Part shown: one piece after another, positions 15,443 to 22,282 of the stretch
Layout: every line of letters begins with the position of its first letter
Numbering within the stretch: the stretch's first letter is position 1
IMG/VR virus record: IMGVR_UViG_3300021519_000006
Location: 35,939-99,938 of that record
Length of the DNA stretch: 64,000 nt
Reading direction: 5' to 3' (one strand)
Origin: a virus
The notes under the pieces: generated by a model
The model's database searches: none
Told to the model about the DNA's origin: nothing
What the model saw: the letters and a program-made list of their open reading frames with translations, nothing else
Position numbers and translations under genes: made by a program

Positions 15443-15672
15443 TGTCCAACACAAACCCCCGCGCAGCACACATCTATAACCCCGAAGACGGTGGCACTAA
15501 CATGGAAATTGTCATCAGCCCCGATACTTGGTGGCACGCCGTCTGTAACGATGACATCAGGCTGACCAACAAGGAATACAACGAGCTAGACGATAGTGAA
15601 GTGGACTTGTGCCATCCCTGCGTCAAGAAAGCCAAGGAGGATGATCCCGATGGCTTTATCTACAATCTATAA
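15442..15672 (+). CDS. Unknown 76-residue protein with C/H motif
   Basis: It starts at GTG 15442 (AGGAGAACATA upstream). Residues 32-60 hold WWHAVCNDD and DLCHPCVKKA, so a H-x-x-C...CxxC zinc site is possible. A CCAACACAAAC repeat overlaps codons 2-6, read as SNTNP. The function is unknown. Confidence 0.6.
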   Translation: MSNTNPRAAHIYNPEDGGTNMEIVISPDTWWHAVCNDDIRLTNKEYNELDDSEVDLCHPCVKKAKEDDPDGFIYNL

Positions 15673-15776
15673 AACCTGTACAACAACAATCACTACAACA
15701 ACCACAATAACAACAAAAACAACCCGCATTGTGCACGGAATTACCGTGCCTGTGCACATCCTAGAAGGGAATACGA
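15673..15776 (+). promoter_or_regulatory. A/C-rich unstructured spacer plus hairpin
   Basis: Bases 15678-15725 are almost only A and C with CAACAA-type repeats, so the RNA should be single-stranded. Next, GTGCACGG-AATTA-CCGTG (15731-15748) forms a hairpin, with a second GTGCAC at 15752. AAGGGA then leads to the ATG at 15777. The composition matches that of the dispersed repeat. Confidence 0.45.
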
Positions 15777-16292
15777 ATGGCAACATCTATGAATACGCTC
15801 ACAGTAAGACGAGTTGATCTATTAGAGCAACTCGAAGAGCGTTACACATACATGACCCAAGAAAAGGTAAAGTATGAGAAAGCTGTGGAAAAGTTCCACG
15901 CTTTGACTAAGAAATATGATGCAGACTTAGAGAAGTGGGAAGCACGTGTGCCCACACTACTAGAAGGTATGGTTAGAGGGTCTGACATAGACTACTCACA
16001 TAACACAGAGAGATACGGCAGATACCAGTGGAATCGTGAAACTTGGAATGCAAGCATTAGTGTATCTCTCAACCGCGATGAAGTAACACGACTAATAGGG
16101 CCAGAGCCTACAAGACCAGAGGCTCCTGATACCCCCGAATTTTTACAACAGCGTAGATTAACTAGAGGTTATTCTGCTCCTCCAGCCCCATCATTATACG
16201 AAGCTGTATACCAAGCCATTGCAATCCTTAGTATTTCTAATGATGATGATGTTAAAGCTCAGATGTTCAACGACGTAATGTTGGCACTCTAA
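15777..16292 (+). CDS. Coiled-coil protein (paralogue A)
   Basis: A 171-residue protein. Residues 10-65 form a likely coiled coil (LLEQLEERYTYMTQEKVKYEKAVEKF). The middle part, ASISVSLNRDEVTRLIGPEPTRPEAP, matches the layout of the protein at 17425 (NISFDLQLATDALGERPTQERKP). The C-terminus has YEAVYQAIAIL. The two are probably old duplicates within the block. No known enzyme domain. A structural or adaptor role is possible. Confidence 0.65.
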   Translation: MATSMNTLTVRRVDLLEQLEERYTYMTQEKVKYEKAVEKFHALTKKYDADLEKWEARVPTLLEGMVRGSDIDYSHNTERYGRYQWNRETWNASISVSLNRDEVTRLIGPEPTRPEAPDTPEFLQQRRLTRGYSAPPAPSLYEAVYQAIAILSISNDDDVKAQMFNDVMLAL

Positions 16293-16513
16293 TGAAACTA
16301 TTCTGTGATTACATCAACGATAAACAAGAAGCACGGTTCCAAGAGCACCTCACAGTGTGTGATGATCCCCAACACAAACAATCCACCATCCACATCCACC
16401 GCCTGATAGTAGACATATTCGACACGGACCGCATCAAATACCCACGATGGCAATACTGGATCGATAGCATCCTCGTATTCCTTAGATTGGACGGAACCAA
16501 TGGAAAATATTAA
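16292..16513 (+). CDS. Unknown 73-residue protein
   Basis: MKLFCDYINDKQ..., with scattered Cys and His (FQEHLTVCDDPQHKQSTIHIHR) that could bind metal, and an aromatic end. It begins in the TAATG of the previous stop and overlaps the next gene by 14 bases. A repeat copy lies inside (read as PQHKQ). Confidence 0.55.
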   Translation: MKLFCDYINDKQEARFQEHLTVCDDPQHKQSTIHIHRLIVDIFDTDRIKYPRWQYWIDSILVFLRLDGTNGKY

Positions 16514-16970
16514 AACACACATAGTTGAGTGTTCACGATGTCAAGCGCCCCAAGTATTCAGGAACGCACCGGGGTACATGGACTCAGACATACCAGTAGC
16601 ACTGGAACTATCCCTAGATGGTGGCTACGCAATGTTCGTAGACAATATCTACTACGTTGGTGACAAGAACCCATTGGAGTTCATGCTCTGTCACAAATGT
16701 GCCCACGAATTTACACAGTTTATGAACATACCCGAGACAACAGTAACTAGTTGGCATCCTAAAACAGATGATGCTTTCTGTAATGGTTGGACAATGCTAG
16801 GAAGCATGGAACGTGAGTTAGAGGTATTCAAACAAAAGCTTTACGATCTTGTATACATCAACGAACACACGATGATAGTGCCGTTTGATGACTACGCACA
16901 TAAAAAAGCACAGTTAGAAGAACTAATCCAACTACAAGAAGAAAGGATCAAAGAATGTACATCGAACTAG
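16500..16970 (+). CDS. Zinc-ribbon protein with coiled-coil tail
   Basis: A 156-residue protein with CSRC (residues 11-14) and CHKC (about 64-67) as a zinc ribbon pair around a beta-rich region (GGYAMFVDNIYYVGD). After that comes a helical C-terminus (KKAQLEELIQLQEERIKE). The function is unknown. It is a typical accessory protein of this block. Confidence 0.65.
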   Translation: MENIKTHIVECSRCQAPQVFRNAPGYMDSDIPVALELSLDGGYAMFVDNIYYVGDKNPLEFMLCHKCAHEFTQFMNIPETTVTSWHPKTDDAFCNGWTMLGSMERELEVFKQKLYDLVYINEHTMIVPFDDYAHKKAQLEELIQLQEERIKECTSN

Positions 16971-17047
16971 ATATGTCTAGCGCAACAACTATGACAATAG
17001 TTCTAGCCATCGTTGTTGTAGTTATTGTATTCATACGACGTAAGTAA
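16955..17047 (+). CDS. 30-residue single-pass membrane peptide
   Basis: MYIELDMSSATTM then TIVLAIVVVVIVFI and RRK: a membrane span with a basic cytoplasmic end. AAGGA lies 8-9 bases upstream of the ATG. It overlaps the preceding gene by 16 bases. Confidence 0.6.
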   Translation: MYIELDMSSATTMTIVLAIVVVVIVFIRRK

Positions 17048-17059
17048 TCGTATTGATAG

Positions 17060-17356
17060 GGCAGAAGACATACGCATACAGGCTGTTATTACATAGAGGC
17101 CTAGGAATTTAGTGGATGAGTTACGAGTCTGCTATTTTTACTAGACGGAATTGGTAGCACCAATGAGCGAACGACTGTAGTGCCAGAGATACCCTGCGGG
17201 CTTGCGAAAACCTATTACAGTACCTCGGTTGAATTTGGGGGATACCCCAAGTTAGTTGTACGAGTGCAAGAAGGCGCTTGTGAAAGGAGTCTCGTCGTAA
17301 TTCGACAGTAGTATGCGTATGTCCTCTGTCTTATCAACAGAGAAAGGAGATAAGAC
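17060..17356 (+). ncRNA. Structured 5' leader 3 (about 270 bases closed by a 13-bp stem)
   Basis: GACATACGCATAC (17067-17079) pairs perfectly with GTATGCGTATGTC (17311-17323). The stem extends outward to 17060/17330 with one mismatch and one G-U. Next to it CTCTGT/ACAGAG (17324-17342) can form, or instead GTCTTATC/GATAAGAC (17328-17356) with AAAGGAG in its loop. These two are mutually exclusive, as in a switch. I see no gene inside. It is not tmRNA, RNase P RNA or a group I intron by any motif I can find. Confidence 0.5.
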
Positions 17357-17424
17357 AGCACCAACACAAACAAACACCCCCACAGCCGTGCTGGGTGTCC
17401 CGTACCAATAGAGAAAGGGTTACC

Positions 17425-17859
17425 ATGGCAGCAACCAAGGTAATTGCAACAACTTGGGATAAAGCACATTTACTCAAGAAGCTAAATGACACACTCAAGC
17501 GTATGGACGCAGAAATAGTTGCATGGGAAAAAGATAATGCAACTCTTGAAAAGCGTCAAGAAGCATGGGAGAAAAAAGCAGTTGCTTGGGCTCTTAAAAA
17601 CATGCCCAAATCAAAAGATACAGACGCAAGTATGTATCACAACCGATTCCAATTGAACATCTCGTTTGATCTTCAATTGGCTACGGATGCTTTAGGTGAA
17701 CGTCCTACTCAAGAACGTAAACCACAATACAAAGAAGGTCATTACTCTGAACTTAATGATTATGACCAAATTGAAAATGCTATTGCTTTGATTGAAGGCT
17801 CAACTGACACTGAGTTTAAAATCAATACCACATCAGTGTGGGCATCTTTCATTCGATAA
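17425..17859 (+). CDS. Coiled-coil protein (paralogue B)
   Basis: A 144-residue protein with a long helix (LLKKLNDTLKRMDAEIVAWEKDNATLEKRQ) and then NISFDLQLATDALGERPTQ, parallel to the protein at 15777. GAAAGGG lies 5 bases before the ATG at 17425. A repeat copy is 45-64 bases upstream. The function is unknown. Confidence 0.7.
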   Translation: MAATKVIATTWDKAHLLKKLNDTLKRMDAEIVAWEKDNATLEKRQEAWEKKAVAWALKNMPKSKDTDASMYHNRFQLNISFDLQLATDALGERPTQERKPQYKEGHYSELNDYDQIENAIALIEGSTDTEFKINTTSVWASFIR

Positions 17860-17882
17860 CGCTTAACGCGGTTGGTTTCTAT

Positions 17883-17939
17883 AGTTCTTCCTGAGGTAAA
17901 AGAACTCCTCACCTAAGCATGTGAAGGATAAACTGCTTA
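17883..17939 (+). promoter_or_regulatory. Two hairpins before gene 17972
   Basis: AGTTCTT/AAGAACT (17883-17906) and TAAGCA/TGCTTA (17914-17939) lie between the stop at 17859 and a repeat copy at 17940. This gap has no gene. The arrangement hairpins, repeat, ribosome binding site recurs in the block. Confidence 0.4.
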
Positions 17940-17971
17940 CCAACACAAACACTCACAAAGGACAACAAACT

Positions 17972-18190
17972 ATGCTACAAACCTTTGGTAAATACATTCG
18001 AGACAAGTATGGAAACTTCGTGTGGAAAGAAACACAGGTTAAACCTCCGTCATTAGATAACTCAACAGCAAAATTACTATTCATTGTAGAAGCACAGCTG
18101 TTTCACGGCTGTACCCGCAAAGAAGCAATGATGCTGTGGGAAGACGGCATCGATACTCTATACAACACAATAAGTGAGGAGGAACTATGA
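17972..18190 (+). CDS. Unknown 72-residue protein
   Basis: MLQTFGKYIRDKYGNFVWKE... with a helical C-terminus (KEAMMLWEDGIDTLYN). The ATG at 17972 has AAAGGA 11 bases upstream. The frame is open before it, but that part covers the repeat and hairpins. ATGA overlap couples it to the next gene. Confidence 0.6.
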   Translation: MLQTFGKYIRDKYGNFVWKETQVKPPSLDNSTAKLLFIVEAQLFHGCTRKEAMMLWEDGIDTLYNTISEEEL

Positions 18191-18324
18191 AACTATGGTT
18201 ACTGATCGGACTAACAACTAACATCATCTCTATTTGGACTGCGCTGTATTGGCGTGAACGATATTGGGATGCAGAGCGTATGCGAATGTATCTTCGCAAG
18301 TTAGATGCACGAAATGTTAAATAG
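18187..18324 (+). CDS. 45-residue membrane peptide
   Basis: MKLWLLIGLTTNIISIWTALYW is a membrane span. The rest is basic (RERYWDAERMRMYLRKLDAR), so the C-terminus is cytoplasmic. GAGGAA precedes the ATG. The WhiB gene starts inside its 3' end. Confidence 0.6.
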   Translation: MKLWLLIGLTTNIISIWTALYWRERYWDAERMRMYLRKLDARNVK

Positions 18325-18664
18325 TCTCAACAACCTATCTACATACAATCCAGACAACTTCAAGTGGCAAGATAATGCAGCGTGCAAAGACTTGCCCGTA
18401 AGTATGTTCTACTACGATCACAATGAACGTGGTCCCGACAGAGATTACAGGGAGCGTACCGCGCTTGCTGTATGCAATACCTGCCCAGTCAAGGCAGTGT
18501 GTCTACAAGACGCAATTGACAGAAACGATACACACTCTATACAGGGTGGAACTACTCCAGTGATGCGTGGGCACAAGCTTCGTAGTGTGCCTGAGTATCC
18601 TATTGAAGTAGTTAGAGTAGAAATGGAGGAAACAAATGCGACTACGACATCGCAAACTAGCTAA
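18305..18664 (+). CDS. whiB: WhiB-like Fe-S regulator 1
   Basis: A 119-residue WhiB family protein. The four cluster ligands are C27 (NAACKD), C57, C60 (CNTC) and C66 (AVC), with the usual Cx2C-x5-C spacing. IQGGTTPVMRGHK replaces the GVWGG turn and basic helix. WhiB proteins bind a 4Fe-4S cluster and sigma factor region 4, and they occur only in actinobacteria and their phages. It probably redirects host or phage transcription. The start (18305 or the second Met at 18314) is unsure because no clear ribosome binding site is present. Confidence 0.85.
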   Translation: MHEMLNSLNNLSTYNPDNFKWQDNAACKDLPVSMFYYDHNERGPDRDYRERTALAVCNTCPVKAVCLQDAIDRNDTHSIQGGTTPVMRGHKLRSVPEYPIEVVRVEMEETNATTTSQTS

Positions 18665-18941
18665 GCTCATAGAACGCAAGATGGTTGAGGAAGAAATTGA
18701 ACTCAATGATCTAGAATCACAGCACAGTCGTGCATACCATACTGGTGTAATTGATGGATTAGGTCAAGCCCTATTCCTTATTGCACCGGAACGTGCACGA
18801 CGCAATCCAATCAGCATCGTATGGTTTGATGAAGACTACGATGTGCCCCAACACAAACAATCACGCCTACAAGAAATCGACAGAGAACAAAGTTTCGACG
18901 TCAACCATTCAGCTCTGTTTGACACATCCGAGGCACGTTAA
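18636..18941 (+). CDS. Unknown 101-residue basic/acidic protein
   Basis: It starts MRLRHRKLAKLIERKM (basic helix), then an acidic helix, then a mixed region with RARRNPISIVWFDEDY. GGAGGAAACAA precedes the ATG. It overlaps whiB by 29 bases. A repeat copy lies inside (read as PQHKQS). No known domain. Confidence 0.55.
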   Translation: MRLRHRKLAKLIERKMVEEEIELNDLESQHSRAYHTGVIDGLGQALFLIAPERARRNPISIVWFDEDYDVPQHKQSRLQEIDREQSFDVNHSALFDTSEAR

Positions 18942-19633
18942 TGCGTGTCTATGACTATGTCACAGGTGAGTTATGGCTCAAAGGTGGACAAAAGAAAATA
19001 GAACGACCCCTATATACACGCGGTGCTAGGCTATTTCAACGAGCCGATCACATTGCCGTAGCCCTTGGTTGGGCTCAATCATACGATGTGGTGTTGTTTT
19101 ACCCAGATGGCACCACAACTATTCAATGTCAAGCCAATGGTCATTGGAATCCTTTATGGAGTCAAGGAGTTAGAGCAATTATCCGTGACTTCTCAGGCTT
19201 ACACGACGTACATCAACGTAAGAATAAATGGTACATAGTGGAAGCCAATCCATCACGCACGCCACCAAAGATTCAAGGTTGCAGAATGTGCAAACGCACA
19301 GGTTTGGTAGACGTACAGTGTTGGGGTCCGCGCAGTTGTTACAACAGCATACCGTGCGAAGACCATCCCACAGCAGTACTCGACCCTAAGAACCCTCACG
19401 CAAGATGGCATGAAGCAGAACAATGTGAGCACAATAAAACTGCTAGGCACATGATGTACAGAGCAGATAAGTGTTATTCCTGTAGCGGTATGGGAATGCG
19501 CGACTACGGTAGTAAATTAGTTTCTCTTCAATGGGATGGTTTCCCAGTCCGATTGAGAGAAGGCAAGGTAATAAAGCAAGAACCAACCGAACTAGAGAAG
19601 AGGATAGCAAACTATGTCAAACCCAACAGTTGA
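18941..19633 (+). CDS. Protein with DnaJ-type zinc-binding motifs
   Basis: A 230-residue protein. The N-terminal half is alpha/beta (LFQRADHIAVALGW, VVLFYPDGTTTIQ). The C-terminal half has CRMCKRTG and CYSCSGMGMRDYG, i.e. two CxxC(xGxG)-type motifs as in the DnaJ zinc domain, with further Cys and His between. SLQWDGFPVRL follows. It probably binds zinc and a nucleic acid or protein partner. The overall family is not recognised. Confidence 0.6.
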   Translation: MRVYDYVTGELWLKGGQKKIERPLYTRGARLFQRADHIAVALGWAQSYDVVLFYPDGTTTIQCQANGHWNPLWSQGVRAIIRDFSGLHDVHQRKNKWYIVEANPSRTPPKIQGCRMCKRTGLVDVQCWGPRSCYNSIPCEDHPTAVLDPKNPHARWHEAEQCEHNKTARHMMYRADKCYSCSGMGMRDYGSKLVSLQWDGFPVRLREGKVIKQEPTELEKRIANYVKPNS

Positions 19634-20120
19634 GTATGACAGTTCAGCAACAATAAACACAGGAGCCACAGCAGAACAACCAGTAACAGCACGAAGAATA
19701 CTGAGTAGCGGTGGTATCCCTGAGAACTTAGTAACAACTTCAAGAGCTAGTAAAAACTACAGAGATGCCGTGTTAGCAGACCTATTACTTAATGTTGAAC
19801 CTGGGCAACCAACTTCAACAATTGTTTTAGATACATTGCGAACTGCAGTCCGAGCATCACAAGATGGAAGCATTGACTTGCAGGTATACACCGAGTATCT
19901 TGCAGCTTTAGCCTTTGCTTGGGGTGACAAAGAACTAGCTGCCGTTACGATCATGCGTAGTAAGCCTGAGTATGCTGCAGTATCAACCCATACTATGAGC
20001 ATTGTATCTGCCATAACTAAACAGATGCCTAGCCCATTTTACTTAAGCTTGCTGGTATCGCAAGGGCCAGCAGCTTCAGACGCATGGTTACAAGAACAGT
20101 CTTCCCACTTCCCTAACTAA
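19614..20120 (+). CDS. DUF4192-like protein (possible)
   Basis: A 168-residue protein. The C-terminal half (LAALAFAWGDKELAAVTI...KPEYAAVSTHTMSIVSAI) follows the helix pattern of the C-terminus of DUF4192, an actinobacterial domain of unknown function. The protein at 24784 shows the same pattern. AGAGGA lies before the ATG. It overlaps the previous gene by 20 bases. A repeat copy starts 2 bases after its stop. Confidence 0.5.
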   Translation: MSNPTVEYDSSATINTGATAEQPVTARRILSSGGIPENLVTTSRASKNYRDAVLADLLLNVEPGQPTSTIVLDTLRTAVRASQDGSIDLQVYTEYLAALAFAWGDKELAAVTIMRSKPEYAAVSTHTMSIVSAITKQMPSPFYLSLLVSQGPAASDAWLQEQSSHFPN

Positions 20121-20168
20121 CGCCAACACAAACAAACCAGCCTATTAGACGGTCAGCGGGAGCCATTT

Positions 20169-20300
20169 ATGACGAAAACTGCCTTCCTAAGAACTGGTAT
20201 GTCGTTGGTAAATGCTGCAGAACACAGAGAAGTAGTCTGCAACATACTTGATCAAACCCAAGCCGGAAACAAGACGGCACCAGCACGCGTGGATGGTTAA
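20169..20300 (+). CDS. Possible 43-residue small protein
   Basis: MTKTAFLRTGMSLVNAAEHREVV..., 43 codons, with GGGAG 6 bases before the ATG. No domain is recognised. It fills part of a 358-base gap that otherwise lacks genes. The evidence is the ribosome binding site and a clean frame only. Confidence 0.45.
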   Translation: MTKTAFLRTGMSLVNAAEHREVVCNILDQTQAGNKTAPARVDG

Positions 20301-20413
20301 ACGGGACCAGTTAGTCTCACCAACCGCCACCTGCCAGTCGGACCTGAGTCGCCCGTAGTTGCTAATGCATCCAGTCCCTGTACCACTTCCTACGTAATGT
20401 GTTCAACTCAGCC

Positions 20414-20448
20414 CCTAGAGGGCACGTCATATTGGCGTGCTCTCTAGG
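20414..20448 (+). promoter_or_regulatory. 13-bp hairpin before gene 20479
   Basis: CCTAGAGGGCACG pairs with CGTGCTCTCTAGG (one G-U) around a 9-base loop. It is followed by TTTACC, not a T-run, and lies about 17 bases before AAAGGAG of the next gene. It could be an attenuator, an RNA processing site or an mRNA-stabilising stem. Confidence 0.6.
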
Positions 20449-20478
20449 TTTACCTACTACAACAAAGGAGATAGACAT

Positions 20479-20733
20479 ATGTGTGAAGCATGTGAGAACA
20501 ACGACGATGAAGACTTCTCATCACAAGATTTTAATTTTAATAGTCTTAATGATGAAGAAAAAGAAGAGTTCTTTGAGTACCTCAGTAAGCAGATGAACCT
20601 CGTAATAAATAAAGCCGAATCACACGGCGTGTTGTTTGACCTAATTACGGAGTGGCCTCGAGGCAAGGTAGTAGCATTCGAGATGGCTACCGTATTAGAG
20701 AACCGCGTCTTAAATGACGACGATGAGGAGTAA
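20479..20733 (+). CDS. Acidic 84-residue protein with CxxC
   Basis: It begins MCEACENNDDEDFSSQ and stays very acidic in the first 40 residues, then has a helical region (SKQMNLVINKAESHG) and RGKVVAFEMATVLENR. AAAGGAG stands 8 bases upstream of the ATG. The function is unknown. It lies just before the MoxR/VWA pair and may belong to it. Confidence 0.65.
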   Translation: MCEACENNDDEDFSSQDFNFNSLNDEEKEEFFEYLSKQMNLVINKAESHGVLFDLITEWPRGKVVAFEMATVLENRVLNDDDEE

Positions 20734-20741
20734 CTAAGTTT

Positions 20742-20798
20742 CCTCTGCGCAAGCAGAGGGATGCTACCGATAGTCGGTAGTAGTTGTCGCAAGACAAC
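20742..20798 (+). ncRNA. Three consecutive hairpins in the MoxR gene leader
   Basis: CCTCTGC-GCAA-GCAGAGG (20742-20759), CTACCGA-TAG-TCGGTAG (20764-20780) and GTTGTC-GCAA-GACAAC (20783-20798) follow each other with almost no spacer. Two have GCAA loops, a GNRA tetraloop that docks into receptors or protects RNA ends. They sit between the stop at 20733 and GAAGGGG before the ATG at 20831. Confidence 0.65.
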
Positions 20799-20830
20799 AA
20801 CGATTCCAATACCTAGAAGGGGTAAGTTAT

Positions 20831-22270
20831 ATGGATATCGCAATATTCACAGAGTCATACACACCAAGCATGGGGGCTAAGCGCCGTCAGGTGCTAATAA
20901 CTCCGCATGGTGACGATGTACGCATCTACTCACGTGAGACAGATGGGACCAAGGGTCCCCACAATAAGTGGGAAGAAACAGACTTCGATGGTCTCACTGG
21001 ACAGATTGACAGCGACGAGCAACTCACTCGTACGCCTGTTGCTGTGTACGTTACAGCGACAGATGAAGAAGCTATGACTGCTAAGGGCTATTCCCCAGTA
21101 CTCGGCACCAAAGCATGTCAAGCACATACCAAGGCTGCACTCAACGTAGATCCAAGTTCATTCTTGGAACGTGTGTGCGAGTTGTATGAGCAAGTTACAT
21201 CGCAAGATGTAGCGTTGAGTGAGTACATCATCGACAACCGTCGTGGTTCTGGTTCTACTGTGCCTTTGGTAACTATGCCAACACAAACAACTCCAGCCCC
21301 ACAACTAAACCAACACGTATTAGATAAGTTTGAAATTAAAATGGAATCTAATACTAACAACGGTTCGGTTATCATGGCGTCACTAGCATCAGTGCCACGC
21401 ATTGAGCTAGCCAAGCGCTATGTTCATCGTAAAGTCTTCGAAGTAGAAGACTTCAAGGTGTTCGATCATGCTCGTGCCAACAACATCAACGTACTTATTT
21501 ACGGCCCTACTGGTCCAGGTAAGACAACGTCTGTTGAAGCATGGGCTGCTGAGCGTGGCCTACGTATGGCTACCGTATCTGGTAATGCTTCTATGGAGCC
21601 AAGCCAGATGACTGGTAAGTTCGTATCCGATGGCAACGGTTCGTTTGCATGGATTGATGGCCCTGTTACTGACGTAGTCCGTAACGGTGGTGTCTTGCTT
21701 CTTGATGAGGTTAATTTCATCAGTCCTAAAATCTATACCGTCTTGTATTCCCTACTTGACGGACGTCGCATGATTACATTGCTTGATCATCATGGCGAGA
21801 CTATTGAGGCGCACAAAGACCTCACTATCTTCGCAACTATGAATCCGGATTACATCGGCACAACGTCGTTGAACTTCGCATTCCGCAATCGCTTCGACAT
21901 CCAAATCCCTTGGGATTACGATGACAAGGTTGAAGAGAAATTAGTTTCATCTAAGTCTCTTCGTGTCTTAGCGAAGCAATTACGTACTGAAGCAGCCAAG
22001 GGTCAGTACGAGACTCCAATCTCAACCAATATGTTGATGGAGTTCCACCATTTCGTAGACGCATTGGGTTATGAGTTCGCAGTTGAGAACTTCATCGCTC
22101 ACTTCTCTACGGATGAACAGCCAAGCGTTCGCTTGGTGTTTCAGACACACGAATACAATATCAAAGGTGACTTTGGTATTGAGATTCCTATGCCTGAACA
22201 AGCAGCAGAAGGACAGTCAATTGAAGAGAAGTTGACTGAGTGGGCTGGCAATCTTGCCGGTCAAGTATAA
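20831..22270 (+). CDS. MoxR-like AAA+ ATPase
   Basis: A 479-residue protein. The first 190 residues are phage-specific and end in a Pro/Thr linker (where a repeat copy encodes PTQT). The AAA+ core has Walker A GPTGPGKT (225-232), Walker B GGVLLLDEVNF (286-296), sensor 1 ATMNPD (335-340) and arginine residues FRNRF (351-355). MoxR ATPases act with a VWA partner to remodel or insert cofactors into proteins. The VWA partner is the very next gene, 12 bases downstream. The target in phage infection is unknown. Confidence 0.85.
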   Translation: MDIAIFTESYTPSMGAKRRQVLITPHGDDVRIYSRETDGTKGPHNKWEETDFDGLTGQIDSDEQLTRTPVAVYVTATDEEAMTAKGYSPVLGTKACQAHTKAALNVDPSSFLERVCELYEQVTSQDVALSEYIIDNRRGSGSTVPLVTMPTQTTPAPQLNQHVLDKFEIKMESNTNNGSVIMASLASVPRIELAKRYVHRKVFEVEDFKVFDHARANNINVLIYGPTGPGKTTSVEAWAAERGLRMATVSGNASMEPSQMTGKFVSDGNGSFAWIDGPVTDVVRNGGVLLLDEVNFISPKIYTVLYSLLDGRRMITLLDHHGETIEAHKDLTIFATMNPDYIGTTSLNFAFRNRFDIQIPWDYDDKVEEKLVSSKSLRVLAKQLRTEAAKGQYETPISTNMLMEFHHFVDALGYEFAVENFIAHFSTDEQPSVRLVFQTHEYNIKGDFGIEIPMPEQAAEGQSIEEKLTEWAGNLAGQV

Positions 22271-22282
22271 GAAAGGTAAACC

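Noticed and set aside
17060-17356. tmRNA, RNase P RNA or group I intron in the long gap
   Set aside because: None of their conserved core motifs can be found, and no interrupted gene flanks the element. The long closing stem is better explained by the leader family.
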